Shown: positions 32,240 to 44,049 of the stretch, piece after piece
How positions within the stretch are numbered: the stretch's first letter is position 1
Layout of the letters: each line of letters starts with the position of its first letter
Assembly (NCBI GenBank): GCA_036426205.1
Contig: CM071573.1
Span: 73,934,918-73,998,917, forward strand
DNA: 64,000 nucleotides
From: Ascaphus truei
Lineage: Eukaryota; Chordata; Amphibia; Anura; Ascaphidae
Direction of reading: 5' to 3'
Translations under genes and position numbers: made by a program
Notes under the pieces: generated by a model
The model's database searches: none
Seen by the model: the letters and a program-made list of their open reading frames with translations, nothing else
What the model was told of the DNA's origin: nothing

Positions 32240-32465
32240 ATAATAATAACAATATATTCTTGTGTAGCGCTGCTAGTTTTACAGTGACATTTTGAGGGCA
32301 CAGGTGCCCCTTGGAGCTTACAATATATGTTGTTGGTGCCTGAGGCACAGGGAGATAAAGTGACTTGCCCAAGGTCACAAGGAGCCAACACCAAGAATTG
32401 AACCAGGTTCCCCTGCTTCAAACTCAGTGCCAGTCAGTGTCTTTACTCACTGAGACGCTCGTTCT
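32240..32465 (-). mobile_element. tRNA-derived MIR-like SINE, near full length
   Basis: On the minus strand it has an A-box-like CGTCTCAGTGAG at about 32458-32447, a B box GGTTCAATTCT (32404-32394), the body CTTGTGACCTTGGGCAAGTC, and the tail TTGTAAGCTCC followed by AGCAGCGCTACACAAGAATA. It matches the plus-strand copy at 28553 through head and body, which defines the family in this window. Confidence 0.75.
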
Positions 32466-33432
32466 ACCTTTTTTAAAAGTGTATATATAAATGAGTCCCA
32501 TCCCAAATATGGAAATGTTGGAGATGAACTCAGACCCTTCCAAGGTCAGTATTTCAACAACATTTCGGATAAGTTGACATACTATAGTAATTATAGGGGG
32601 GGGGGTTTCATGTTATTCTCTCTCTAAAAAAAAGTGTGCTGGAGGTTGAATGTATAATTTATCTTTGATTTTTATTTTATTTTTTATTAACCTTTTCTCA
32701 TCATCAAAATGTGAGCAATGTGAATAAAAACGACATAGTTTCCTTATGGGTTGTAATGAAGAAGCAGCCCTACATGTCTGAATCTGAACGTGCATTTCAA
32801 ATCTATTCTGCTGCAGTGGCGAGGCTGTGCTACCTTTGCATTAATTATTGTCCTCTTTAGTTTCTCAGATGCAGTGATGACCTGAGTCTTTTTGTCTTGT
32901 TATAGCAAGGATTTATTAGCTGCTTCCAGACAAGACAGAGGAGGAAATGAAGAGTGGAATATCAATCAGAGGGCTTGAACTCTTCTTGACATCGCATCAG
33001 GCATTTAAACCTGTGTAGCCAGGTGCCCCCTGGGCTACTAATCTGCCCTGCCTAACACATAAACTCTGGTACCAGCACAGGGAGTGTTAAGGTTAATCTC
33101 GGACATCTGCAGTAAACAACTCCCTTGAGTGACGGGGGGGGGGGAGGGGTGACTTGTGGCCTGGGTACTGCCCATATGGGGCTGAGACCTGGAGCCCCTC
33201 CCCAAGCACAAAATGGGCTGCAGCCAAATGAGTGTGTGTGTGTTGTGGAAGTGTGTACGTGTTTTACACCTGTAATGCCTTTTGGGTCAAAGAAAATATG
33301 ACAATGTTTCTAAAGACTTTGATGTCATAGACAAATAATGTGTATGTACATGAAAGAAAAGATTGTGAACAAGAAACACCTATTTGACTCAAAATGATCC
33401 ACGATGCAGAAACATTACAGAAATAATTAAGA
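32466..33432. other. Mostly unassigned; possible LTR 5' fragment at 33014
   Basis: TGTAGCCAGGTGCCCCC at 33014 resembles the start of the LTR-like unit at 6242, but similarity fades after about ten bases. Poly-G runs lie at 32597 and 33135. No coding evidence. Confidence 0.3.
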
Positions 33433-33609
33433 CAGGGGTTCTCAACTCCAGTCCTCAAGATTCCCCTAACAGGTCAGATTTTAAGGATATTCCAGCTTCA
33501 GCACAGGTCTTCAACTGAGCCCCTGATTGAACCACCCATGCTGAAGCAGGGATATCCTGAAAACCTGATCTGTTGGGGGAATCTTGAGGACTGGAATTGA
33601 GAACCCCTG
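33433..33609. repeat. hAT-type hairpin MITE, reference copy
   Basis: CAGGGGTTCTCAACTCCAG and its mirror CTGGAATTGAGAACCCCTG bound a 177-bp palindrome with CAGCACAGG and CTGAAGCAGGGATATCC inside. Flanks AATTAAGA and GATTAAGC share six of eight bases. The TIR start fits hAT. It encodes no protein, and transcripts would fold into a long hairpin. Confidence 0.8.
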
Positions 33610-34490
33610 GATTAAGCTCATTCACCGTGCTATCCCACATCATATTGTCATGTCCTCTTCATTTGAAAATAATTATGGCAACCCACCTCATTGAATGACA
33701 ATGGCCCAGCCTCAAAGAAACTCAATATGAAACATCATATTATTATTTTTGGAGTTTACAATTGTAATTCAGCTTTTGACAAGTTTATTAATACAACACA
33801 ATCTGGGATGCTGACACTTCAATCAAACATATTTACAGTACTGTACATAATTTTCTTATTTGGCCATAAAATAGAAGACATATGCCCTTATTATACGAAC
33901 ACACATTATTAATGACGAATGTGGCAATCAATCAACATTAACATTGCGTAACCATGCGGTTATATGCAGGTGAAAACTATGAGCTATGTAGAATTTTCAT
34001 TTTAATCAGTGGCGGAACAAGAAAAACGTGGGCCCAGGTACCAACACGCAGTATTTCTGGGCTCCCAGCCTGTTCCCCCCGCAGTCGCACCATAGCACGC
34101 AAACAAACAGTGAAAAGTAGCGACCCAGAATTCTTAGCAGCAGCACTCATGCCGCACCATGAGGAGGACTGACTCTATATGTGACAAGGCGGATGATCAT
34201 GCCATTTCTTGGCCGAATTTCCCCATGGACCTTCATGCCACACCACTAAGATCTTCATGGAAGGTTAGAATAATAAAAAAAAATACAGTGGAATTTGGGC
34301 ACTTGCACGTGATCCACCCTGATTATGATACGCACGTTCACTATCCTTTCAGTTTGATGGTAAATAGAACTGCAATGTCCGTACTCTTCAGATGTTCAAA
34401 CCACCTTGTACAGTATGAGAAGTCAAAAATCGCTGGCGGTGGCGCGACGCTGCACGGCTGAAAAATAAATAGCTGTAATCAAATGAAAGT
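33610..34490. other. Unassigned sequence
   Basis: A repeat-like AGTGGCGGAACAAGAAAA near 34010 suggests an old element. Open frames at 33.95-34.46 kb have no recognisable domains. Confidence 0.3.
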
Positions 34491-34496
34491 AAACAT

Positions 34497-34660
34497 ACCT
34501 TGTGCGGCGCACATACTGCAAAGTGTCAGCCGTATGGAGACATTCAAAATTGTTTTCTTGAGGCGACGGCCGCGTCACATGAGCGGTTCAACCAATGAGG
34601 ACGAACCGCTCACGGCCACGCCTGCATGGCGGCAGTGCAGGGTGACATCACTGGATAGAC
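34497..34660. repeat. CpG-rich MITE fragment with GAGCGGTTC hairpin
   Basis: GAGCGGTTCAACC and GGACGAACCGCTC flank a short loop, as in the element at 868-1157. Confidence 0.5.
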
Positions 34661-34689
34661 TCTGCCGTGAGGGAACCCCTCCTTGAAGC

Positions 34690-35275
34690 TCCCCCAGGGA
34701 GGGGGTTACCCTAATGAAGAAGACCTTGCTGTGGGACTATTCCTGGTGGCTTTGCACCAGGGAGCGTACGTCTTTACATGCCTTCAAGGGGACAGAGGTT
34801 GCTCTAAGATTGCATAGGGACCTCTGTGCACCCATCTACATTACCAAGAAGAAAATAGGGACCGGTTCCTGAGGCTTCACCAGGGAGCTGGCTGCCTATT
34901 AATGGCACTGCAGCAGGGGCGACTGACCTGAGGCGTCTCCAGGGAAGTGTGGCCACCCTCCTGTACCCACAGCGGAGAGTGAGGGGGACAGGGAACTCTG
35001 GGGATTACGCCAATGACCCCTGTGCACCCCATCTAAGAAGAAAAGGGAGACAGGTCCCTGATGCTTCACCAGGGAGCTGACGGTCCCTCAATGGCACTGC
35101 AGTTGGGGCGGCTGACCTGAGGGTATACCAGGGAAGAATGATGACCATTCTGCACCCGCAACGAAGAGAGAGGTAAGGGGGCAGGGACTACATGGGAAAT
35201 GTCTGTAGGTCCCTGTGCACCCAGCAGTAAGAGTTACTGCCATCCCTGTGCGAGGCGTTCCCTGATGCTACCCCA
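34690..35275 (+). repeat. ~190-bp tandem repeat, about three units
   Basis: GCTTCACCAGGGAGCTG at 34873 recurs at 35063 (190-bp spacing) with matching downstream blocks (AATGGCACTGCAG, GACCTGAGG, CCAGGGAAG, CCTGTGCACCC). A diverged earlier unit starts near 34750 and a partial one near 35263. Confidence 0.75.
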
Positions 35276-35734
35276 GGGTGCGTGATACTCAAAGATTTCA
35301 GGTCCAGAAATTTATTTGTGGCTCCTGAATGCAAACGGAGACCCCACTGTGCTGGACTATGTTCAATCTGGTGTTTCCTGATCCTACAGGGATGTCATGT
35401 ATTTTGTGCTCTCAAAATGACGGCTCCACCTCCTATAGGGGCCGCATGGACTCTTTGTGCTCAAAATGGCGTTTCCCGCCTTACCAGGGAAGCCATGTGC
35501 TGTTCTGCAAGGATTTCTGCATTTTGCAAGCTTCTTCTGATCTTCAGCTTGCAAGAAAGTGCGGGAACTGTTCAAACCCCTCCCCCTTTGCTTGTTCTGG
35601 ATTGGACTATCCTATCTACCAGGGAGCTAAGTGTGTTCCACGGAGCAACAGGAAGTGAGGGGCCAGATGCACTTCCACTTTAAACACTGGTGGTTGTGTC
35701 TACCAGGCTGCCTTGCTAGCTCCATTATGAGAGA

Positions 35735-36358
35735 ATGGGCTTGTGTGCTGAGAAGCCTGTCAGCAGCACAGAGGCTGATGACATCATTGAGGTCTCTACC
35801 ATTACCTCCACCGTACCCAATGCTGCTGGGATCCGCCCTGCTGCTACAGATGGCGATGAGCTGCTTGTTCTGTCTACAGATCCCCGCTGGGATCAAGCCC
35901 AAAAAGCTGCGGAGCTGTATCTGCGGCATCAGCAGGAGAAGTGCCGGCTGGCACCACCCATGATGACTGCATCGACTACCGTTGCTACTCCACCACTGGG
36001 AGCTAAGATGGCCGCCAAGTCGCCCGGCCGGGTGAGCTCCAGAGAGATCCAGGCCTCTCCGGTGAGTACTACCCTTCCGGTTGATCCTTTCCTCCTGACA
36101 TGCAGGGAGCGGAAGAAGTCCTGGGAGGCCCTTCAGGCCCAGGCGCTGGCTGAAGCCCGCTGCCATGAGAGCAGAGGGAGGAGCAAAATGAACTTGACCC
36201 AGGACTGTGCCATTGCTCCTCCCGGGGAGAGTTCCCACAACGTGCCCCTTGAGACTTTGGTGCTGGCCCCCTGTCACCGGAGGCCCCAGTCCCTGAGTCA
36301 TCTGCCCCTTCTGCCCCACATTCCCCATCCATCACCAGTCCCATGGTGCGACCCTTGA
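35735..36358 (+). CDS. Unidentified 207-codon ORF, possibly retroelement-derived
   Basis: ATG at 35735 opens 207 codons that are not low-complexity (MGLCAEKPVSSTEADD...PRWDQAQKAAELYLRH...TCRERKKSWEALQAQA...). The AELYLRHQQEK and ERKKSWEALQAQALAEAR stretches should form amphipathic helices. I recognise no catalytic or zinc-knuckle motif. It lies between a tandem array and LTR-like sequence, so a gag-like or accessory ORF of a retroelement is the most natural guess. A host exon cannot be excluded. Real coding status is unproven. Confidence 0.3.
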   Translation: MGLCAEKPVSSTEADDIIEVSTITSTVPNAAGIRPAATDGDELLVLSTDPRWDQAQKAAELYLRHQQEKCRLAPPMMTASTTVATPPLGAKMAAKSPGRVSSREIQASPVSTTLPVDPFLLTCRERKKSWEALQAQALAEARCHESRGRSKMNLTQDCAIAPPGESSHNVPLETLVLAPCHRRPQSLSHLPLLPHIPHPSPVPWCDP

Positions 36359-36385
36359 CCCCCAGGCCCATCTGGCACTTACTGC

Positions 36386-37742
36386 TGTAGTAGTAGAAAT
36401 GGTTCTATTCAGTCCTGTATTGCAATGTATCTGTGTAATGCAGTGTATGCCGTTATGTTATGCTGGAATGTATAGGAGGTAATGCATTTCAGCTCATGTA
36501 AATTCATAGGTGTTGCACAGTATGGTAAGGGTTCTACCTGCTGTAGTCCAAGCCGGGACGGTTGGAGTTTTACCAGAGGGAGTATATAGCCTGGCCTTCG
36601 GCAGCTATGTATTCTTCTGGGCATTTTCTCTGTCAGTCCTGTTAGAACAGGCAGTGGAAAGGTTAATTCTTTCAGTTGGTCTGTTTTGCATTTCAGCTCT
36701 GAGTATGTAGCAATATTCAGGGGCAGACCTAAGCAACATTCGATGTGTTAGGCCTCGTTCAAGGTGCTGGCTTCGGAGGGCGGGCGTGCTGACGTGCGTG
36801 CTGCCGTGAGCAACAAAGTATTCAATTTGAATACTTGTTGTCAGGGTAGCAACTGCCCTGCCTCCGAAGCCAGGAGTTGCCGCTGACGACAGCTTCAGTA
36901 AACGAAAATTTCGTTTCTTGGAGCTGAAGCAGCGTCACAGGGACCAAGGCAGCCAATGAAATCATTCTTCAGAATGATTTCATGACTGCAACTTGGATAC
37001 TTTACCCTGCCGTCTGTAGCCCCGCCCCCTCCCCAACGCTGAAAAGTCTGCTGGGGGATAATCACATGTCGCCCAGCAAACTCCCAGCACTGCCTCCCTC
37101 ACGCCCTCCCTCCGAGTCCTCAGCTGGCTCCCTGAACGAGCCCTTAATCCAAAGGGTGGATATGGGTTGGAACACCCCCTGATGTGTGTGTGAGCCAATC
37201 GGTATCCAGCTTTGAGTTGTAATGATTCAAAGCTAGAGAGACTCCCTGAGGATATTCAAATTGAGACATATTCCCAAATTCAGTTAGTGATCAGAGAGTC
37301 TAGAGAGAGAGCTGAGAGAGATAAGAAGCTAAGAAGAGGTCTCCCCCTCTTGCCCCACCTGGGTAAGGAGGGGGGGTATTCAAGCTGCCATGAGCAGAGA
37401 GGCAGAGATTATACCATGCTGTGATATCATGCTGTATGCTGTCTGCACACCCATGCTGAATAAAGATCCACAGAAAAGAAGCTGCTGTGTGTGTCCCTGT
37501 TCCTGTGTATGGAGAATGGAGTGTCAGTGGGGGTTTCTCCCCTGGAGACCCCAGGCAATCCCTGCTGGCTGGAGGCACTGTGCACCCTGAGAGAACAAGG
37601 TAACCTGTCCCACACCACACCTCCTGTCCCTGTTCTGGGCTCTCCCCACAACACCGCGGAGCACTCAGCCCTCCTGTTTACCAGCAGGTCACAGCACCCA
37701 GACCACTCAGAGTGACCAGAAGGAGTGTACCCCCCAATCTCA
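36386..37742 (+). mobile_element. Composite LTR-like region
   Basis: TGTAGTAGTAG at 36386 and a TATA-like GTATATAGCC near 36582 suggest U3/R. AATAAAG near 37460 followed by a GC-rich tail suggests R/U5. Between them a CpG-rich segment (about 36720-37205) with inverted GGCTTCGGAGG/CCTCCGAAGCC looks like a nested MITE. Boundaries are inferred and two different LTRs may be juxtaposed. Confidence 0.35.
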
Positions 37743-37862
37743 TGTCGGGTGGGGTATATATATACTATAGAATATATCTATATATATATATCTCTATATC
37801 TATACTAATATATATAATAGGATATCTATACTATATATTAGATATATATGATATATATTGGG
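37743..37862. repeat. TA/ATAG-rich simple repeat
   Basis: Irregular TATATC/ATATAG tract. Confidence 0.85.
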
Positions 37863-38795
37863 CATTTGAGCCCTAGTCATTTTTGAACCAATGGACCTCT
37901 GCTCTAACCCACACAAATAAATATACCTCCATTTAATTGATGTGTGTATGCAGATTGACAACCATTCTGTGGAGCTGTACTCAAATAGTCCTGTTAGAAG
38001 ACAATCTTGTGTCTGAACCTTCAGATAGTCACCCCAATCAAACTAAAATCAACAAAGTGTAACTCAGCAAATCAGGCAGAGATCCCATCTTAATCACAAA
38101 ACAGCCAGGAGAGCTCAAAGGCTTTTATGTGAATGGGTTTGGATAAAACTCTTTTCATCTCATTAGAAGTCCATTTACTTTTAACTCTGACAGCCTAAGG
38201 GAAGACCGTTATGACCAGTGGCCCTGGATGTGAAGGGGTTAAGGTGTTTGGGAGGTCAGAGGAAGAAGTGGGACAATGAGGGAGTTCATTTAAGGGAGAT
38301 CAGCATCACACTTGCCCTCTTTCTCTTTTTGATAAGAGGCTGAAAGGATCCCACCCTCCCTAGATAAGAAATGGGGGATGTGGGTGTCATATTGTGATGC
38401 ATATGTTATCATTTTATTTTGTTTAAACTAAGAAACAAAAGATAAGAAACAGAAAAGAGAAAAAAAAATTTGCAGGAAAAAAGTTTTTAAGAAGCAAAAA
38501 ATCTTTTGTTTTAAAAATGGTGGGATATATTATTGTCACAGCTGGAGGAGAACACACTGGTTTTTTTTGCCCAAGTGGCGAGATTGGGAAAATGCTAATG
38601 GTGGTTCATGTGAGGTCTTGGGTACGGGCCAGGTGTAGTGGGCCTGAGGGTGTCCTCCTAAAATGGACTCAGGATTTTTCAGACGAGAGTGCTCACTGGG
38701 TCAACTCAGGAGTGGCAGTAAGTATTACCAGGTTTACATGGGGGTCAGGTATGGGGCTACATGCTAACCAAAGTATGGGGCTACGAAAATCAGCG
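37863..38795. other. Unassigned sequence
   Basis: No recognised repeats. An A-rich tract lies at 38430-38515. The 111-codon frame at 38517 runs into simple sequence and lacks domains. Confidence 0.3.
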
Positions 38796-38799
38796 GTGT

Positions 38800-39125
38800 T
38801 TCCTGTATGTTTGTGTCAGCTTGTGTGTGTCTGCCTGTCTGTGTCTGTTTGAATGTCTCTTTCTGTTTGTCTGTTTGTCTGTGTGTATCTGAGTGTGTGC
38901 CTGTGTCTGCTTGTTTGTCTCTCTCTGTTTGTCTTCCTGTGTGTCTATTGTGTGTTTATGTCTACAGTACCTGTGTTTTTCTGTGTATCTGCGTGTGCTT
39001 GTGTATATCTGCATCTCTTTGTGCATGCCTGTGTTTGTTTTTGTGTATCTCTATGTGCTTGTGTCTACCTGTGTGTCTGTGTATTTGTGTCACCCTGTGT
39101 TTGTCTGCCTGTGGGTGTGTCTGAA
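38800..39125. repeat. TGTC/TGTG-rich simple repeat
   Basis: Irregular TGTCTGTTTGTC and TGTGTCTG words span about 325 bp. Cys/Val/Leu-rich frames in all three forward phases are artefacts. Confidence 0.9.
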
Positions 39126-39540
39126 ACCGGATATACAGTACCTTATGTTAGTGTAGCTTTGAGGTATGAGTGAGTGTATGCATGTGAATGTATGTGTGTG
39201 TTGCAGTCACAGTTTGTGAAAACAACTTGTACACATCATAAAAAATTATTCTAGAAAAAAAAAACACAAGTTTCCTTGGTTTAGGTGCTCTGCCATAAAC
39301 CAGGGTTCCTACATCAACGCCCTATAAACGGTATATAATGATGGAGAGAAGCCAGTTATACTTTACAAATTATTACTATTGTTTTTAAATCCCAGTATCT
39401 TAAAGAGAAGTCAGTCAAACATACCATAAGCAACTATAGTTTGTGTCCTTTTACTGAACCCAACGGATCAAACCCCCAATCCGGCTCACAGTCCATTAGT
39501 AGGGGGAACATATGTATGCCCCTTATCTGCTTTTGAAAGT
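39126..39540. other. Unassigned sequence
   Basis: AT-rich, short poly-A near 39260. No feature. Confidence 0.35.
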
Positions 39541-40620
39541 GCATGAGGGAGAAGAGAGGGGAGGACTGGAGTGAATCAGTGAGAAGAGAGGGGAGCAGTG
39601 GAGTAAATTGGGGAGAAGAGAGGAGAGCAGTGTTGTGCACGGGAAAGAAGAGAGGGGAGCAGTGGATTAAATTGGGGAGAAGAGAGGAGAGCAGTGTTGT
39701 GCATGGGAAAGAAGATAGAGGAGAAGTGGAGTAAATCGGGGAGAAGAGATGGGAGAAGTAGAGTAAATCGAGGAGAAGAGAGGGGAGCAGTGGCGTGCAT
39801 GGGGAAGAAGAGAGAGGAGAAGTGGAGTAAATCGGGGAGAAGAGATGGGAGCAGTGAGTAAATCGAGGAGAAGAGAGGGGAGCAGTGGCGTGCATGGGGA
39901 AGAAGATTGGGGAGCAGTGGAGTAAATCGGGGAGAAGAGAGGGGAGCAGTGGAGTAAATCGGGGAGAAGAGAGGAGAGCAGTGGTGTGCATGGGAATGAA
40001 GAGAGGGGAAAAGTGGAGTAAATTGGGGAGAAGAGATGGGAGCAGTGGAGTAAATCGGGGAGAAGAGAGGGGAGCAGTGGCGTGCAATGGGGAAAAGATT
40101 GTGGGAGCAGTGGGTAAATCGGGAGAAGAGAGGGGAGCAGTGGAGTAAATCGGGGAGAAGAGAGGAGGAGCAGTGTGGTGTGGCATGGAATGAATGAGAG
40201 AGGGGAAAAGTTGGAGTTAGAGTGAAATCGGGGAGAGAAGAGAGGGGAGCAGTGGAGTAAATCGGGGAGAAGAGAGGAGAGCAGTGGAGTAAATCGGGGA
40301 GAAGAGAGGGGAGCAGTGGAGTAAATCGGGGAGAAGAGAGGGGAGCAGTGGCGTGCATGGGGAAGAAGATAGGGGAGCAGTGGAGTAAATCGAGGAGAAG
40401 AGAGTGCAGCAGTGGCGTGCATGGGAAAGAAGAGGGGAGCAGTGGAGTAAATCGGGGAGCAGTGTCGTGCATGGGAAAGAAGATAGGGGAGCAGTGGAGT
40501 AAATCGGGGAGAAGATATTAAAGCAGTGTCGTGCATGGGGGAGAAGAGAGTGGAGCTGTGGAGAAGAGAGGGCAGCAGTGGAGTACAATAAATTGTGGAG
40601 AAGAGAGGGAGCACTGAGGG
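39541..40620. repeat. 1.1-kb VNTR (about 30-36 bp units)
   Basis: Units of two alternating types, GAGAAGAGAGGGGAGCAGTGG followed by AGTAAATCGGG or by CGTGCATGGGGA, repeat some 30 times. The array is purine-rich on the plus strand with few stops on the minus strand. This creates overlapping open frames of up to about 350 codons (PLLPSLLPDLLHCSP-type repeats) in several phases. They are repeat artefacts unless transcription is shown. Confidence 0.9.
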
Positions 40621-41855
40621 GTGTGATTTGATCCAAAAGGGATGGTTCTTAGACCTGTATAATAACTCCCTTTGAGATCGAGTCAAATATTGACATGTGT
40701 GCTGTACTGTACATACATAAATGCAAGTTCTGTACACAGCTGTCTGTGTAACACTCCTGGGCAGTTTATAGGAGAATATGATGTAAAAACAGGCACTGTG
40801 TCTTTTTGTGTAATCAATTTGTAACTTGGTGCATGTGCCAGAGGTCTGTAGCTGTTCTTCCCTCTGATACTATTTGTAGTTGTCTTTGCCACTGTAGATT
40901 GCTTGAAGGCCGCAGAATGTGTCAGGGAAGTGTGAGCAGCATTTTAAGTGGCCTTAGTCAGATGCTCAGCAGTCAACCAATTTACCTTATGGGGGACTGG
41001 GAACAATGCAATTATATGCAAGCAAATGAGATGTATGTTTCCTTTATGATGTTCTATACAGAACACTGCAGGAGTAAACATCATTTACACTATTTAACCA
41101 TGTCACTGTCAGATTTGCATTTTATTTTACGACATTCTGCTCTGTTGAGATGGTTTATATGTATTATTTATACAACACATTGTACTCTCAGCAGGGCTGC
41201 ATATGAAGCTCCCAGAATTGCCACTAAATTGACCCTGAGAGAGTCATTTTAAATGTGCCTCTATAAACATCTATTAATCAGTGTGCATACATTTTGCTTT
41301 TCTTGTGCCTTTTGTGGTACAAAGATTTGTTACATTGTTTATATGAAGCAGTAGGAGGAGTTATGGATTACTTCTTCAAGCTACAGTACATTTTAGAATG
41401 ATACCGTATGTATCAGTTGTACCATAACCTGTCCTCTAGTAATGCATCAAGTCAATTGCCAGCTCTCAGCTGGCTTTAATCTGGTCTGCCAAGGAAACAT
41501 GAATCAGAATGTATGAGAGGAAGAAAAATGTGTTTACTGTACACATTATGGAAGATCTAGAGAACTAAATAATGGCTGGTTTGAGGTTATTCCATCTGCT
41601 TTATAGTCTAGCACAGTAGCCGTTGAACTATTCATACGCGTGCTTTTGCAAAGTTCCTGAGAACATACTGTATGGAAAACACAGAATAAAAAAACAAACA
41701 TTTTCCTGGGTGTATGGGTGGAGGCAACAACAGCAAGTAATCACTGGCTGAAAGCAGTAATGTAACCCCTCCACAGCAACTCATTAGCTACTTGGCATTG
41801 GCAAACCACTGACAATACATTGTTATACAATGAGACTCCCTGCTTGAGTTATTTT
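40621..41855. other. Unassigned sequence
   Basis: A 148-codon forward frame begins at 40806 but has no domain, signal or splice context that I can defend. Otherwise AT-rich non-coding sequence. Confidence 0.3.
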
Positions 41856-41859
41856 TTTC

Positions 41860-42260
41860 TCCTCTCCCTCTTTACATGGGTGGAAGCAGGGGGTCTCCAG
41901 AGCTAACACGTGTTAATTTTAGCTCTTTGGACCCCATAGTTTCTGAGACACTTACTGGGGAAGGTCTCCACTAGTAGCATCCCTTTCAGAGGGCATTAAA
42001 TGTCCCATGTTACATGGGCCAATAGGAAAACGTGACATTGTCAGTTGCGGCTTCTTATTGCCCAGCATGATGCAGGGATTTAAATACAAGGAAGTAACCG
42101 AAACCACCTTCCCCTGTACATATATCTCTGGAACCAGGAGGTCCCCATAGCTGAAATCCTCTTGGTACAGCTCTGGGGAACCCCTGCTTCACCATTATAC
42201 TGTATAAAAAACAGAGGATTAGGGGAACCTGCTCCTTTGGGGTCAGGCGACAGTATCTTT
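41860..42260. repeat. Dispersed repeat related to 21235-21500
   Basis: It shares GGCCAATAGGAAA, CGGCTTCTTATTG, GGAGGTCCCCA and CCCCTGCTTC in order. Both halves carry AGCAGGGG-type ends in opposite orientation (GAAGCAGGGGGTC at 41884, GGAACCCCTGCTTC at 42179). Confidence 0.5.
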
Positions 42261-42302
42261 CATTTATGGCACTGTATTATGACTACAAACCTTCCTGAGT
42301 TC

Positions 42303-43076
42303 TGTTATGTATGTAATTCCCCTTAGGGATTACTACGACTTTAATGGGTTAACTGTGTGGGCTCACACAGAGTAAAGCCCCTTTCCCGTGGTGACACAGC
42401 AGAAGTTAAGCCCCTCCCACGTTCTGCCTGGGGACAGTGACATCAAACTGTGGGTATAAATAGGGAGAAGCTTCTGAAACTCAGGTTCCAGGAAGGAGTG
42501 ACATTTGGAGGAGCCTCAGAGTTAAGTAATGTAAATAGGTTCCTATTAGCGGGATAGATGTACCCTGTTTGATTATTTTGTAGTCAGGGTCATGCCCCCG
42601 GAAGTAAGGTCCATGTCTGTGTCCCTTTGTGGTTGCACTAACCATAGCCCTGTGACTCAGTTGGAGTAACAATGATAGTAAGCCCATTATACAGTACCTG
42701 GATAAGGAGCCCAAGGGAATGATGTGTAGTCAATGGCTACAGAGACATCCCCTGCCACCTCAGCATAAGAGTGCTGCAAGTGAAGTGAGCAGGGCAGCGT
42801 ACAGGGAGGATGCTCGCTCAACTACAATGAGTAAGGGTAGCCCAAGCTGAGACCCTACAAGTTTAGAGATGCATGGACTCAATAAGATATAGTCACTTAA
42901 GAAGGTAACAATGTGGCCCCCACCCCAGTTCAAGAAAAAACGCCAATTTTTCACCTGCATATACTGTACACCCAGCCTGCGCGGACCAGCACCGTGGATA
43001 AGGTAACGTACCCTGAGTAGCCAATATTTAAGAACACCTATGTGACATCCCTACAAGACGGCCAGGGAGAGTTACA
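42303..43076 (+). mobile_element. Solo-LTR-like unit (774 bp)
   Basis: It begins TGTTATGTATG and ends GAGAGTTACA. A good TATA box GGGTATAAATAGGG lies at 42460-42473. No clear target duplication and no strong AATAAA are present, so the right boundary is tentative. Confidence 0.4.
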
Positions 43077-43145
43077 TGTCATAGCAATAACCTGCTATTT
43101 CCCCCTTTTCTATGTCTCCTGATGTTTTACAAGATAGCAGTGAGG

Positions 43146-43530
43146 ACACAGATGTGCAAATTGGTCCGAGTTCGGTTCACAAATCCTTTTGCCAAATTCT
43201 TAAGATTTTTTGATATTCACAAACGTTTTTGCGCACAATCTCACTCTGATAGTCCGATGGAGTTCACCTTTTCACTAGAAAATGGAAATTGTGGGGGGGT
43301 GGGGGGGGGGGGAAAGGGGGGAAGACATTTATTAACAAACTGTCTCCCTCTCTCTCAACCGTGCAGGTGCATTTTTTGCAAATGTTGTAAATACCGCAGT
43401 ATGTATTTTATGGCAACATACAGTAAATTCTCTCTCTTTCTAAACAGTACAGGAGAATTTCTGTGAATATTGCCAATTTTGTAAAAGTCCTAATTTGCCT
43501 ATTTTTGCAAAAAATGTGCACATCTCACAA
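43146..43530. mobile_element. MITE-like element with GATGTGC termini
   Basis: CAGATGTGCAAATTGG at the left and AAAAAATGTGCACATCTC at the right are imperfect inverted ends. A G-rich run (about 43291-43319) interrupts it. It is related in style to the element at 52600-52855. Confidence 0.45.
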
Positions 43531-44049
43531 TGAGGAATGATATATTTTTTTCTCATATACCACTTTAGTGTACCCATGGCTGTACATACAATTTGGAGGC
43601 ACAAGACCCTGCCATTGCAATCCAAAGTAACTCACCAAAGGTCTTCTATAATTACTCTTATTTCTGCTGTGTTTTTAACGCTTTCAATGAAGGGGTTAAA
43701 AAAGGTAATTTATATTGAATTAAATGGCAAATCATATCGGGAAAATACCAGTGCTGGCTCATAGGATTTGCAAAACAAACATCGTTTTTCTCATAATTAA
43801 GTTGTGTTTAATGTTTCTCCTTTAGAATAACAATTGTTCTGTCAGAGCAAGTATCTCTAGAAATGAAATTCAAATAACCCCCTGGAGGTATGTTAAGCAT
43901 ACAGAATTGCCCATACTGTACTGTGGTGATGAACTTGACATAGTTAGCAATTTTTCACTAAAAGAACATTGTGCTAAGTCTAATTAACAGTATAATTAAA
44001 CACAACATAAAAAAGCCAATGTACGGATGCAGTGTTATTAACGTTCATT
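43531..44049. other. Unassigned sequence
   Basis: AT-rich non-coding sequence. Confidence 0.35.

Noticed and set aside
38807..39173. Three overlapping Cys/Val-rich forward frames
   Set aside because: Simple TGTC/TGTG repeat.
39434..40737. Open frames of 250-356 codons on the minus strand
   Set aside because: They are created by the VNTR in several phases and encode only repeat peptides. No start context, splice signal or domain.
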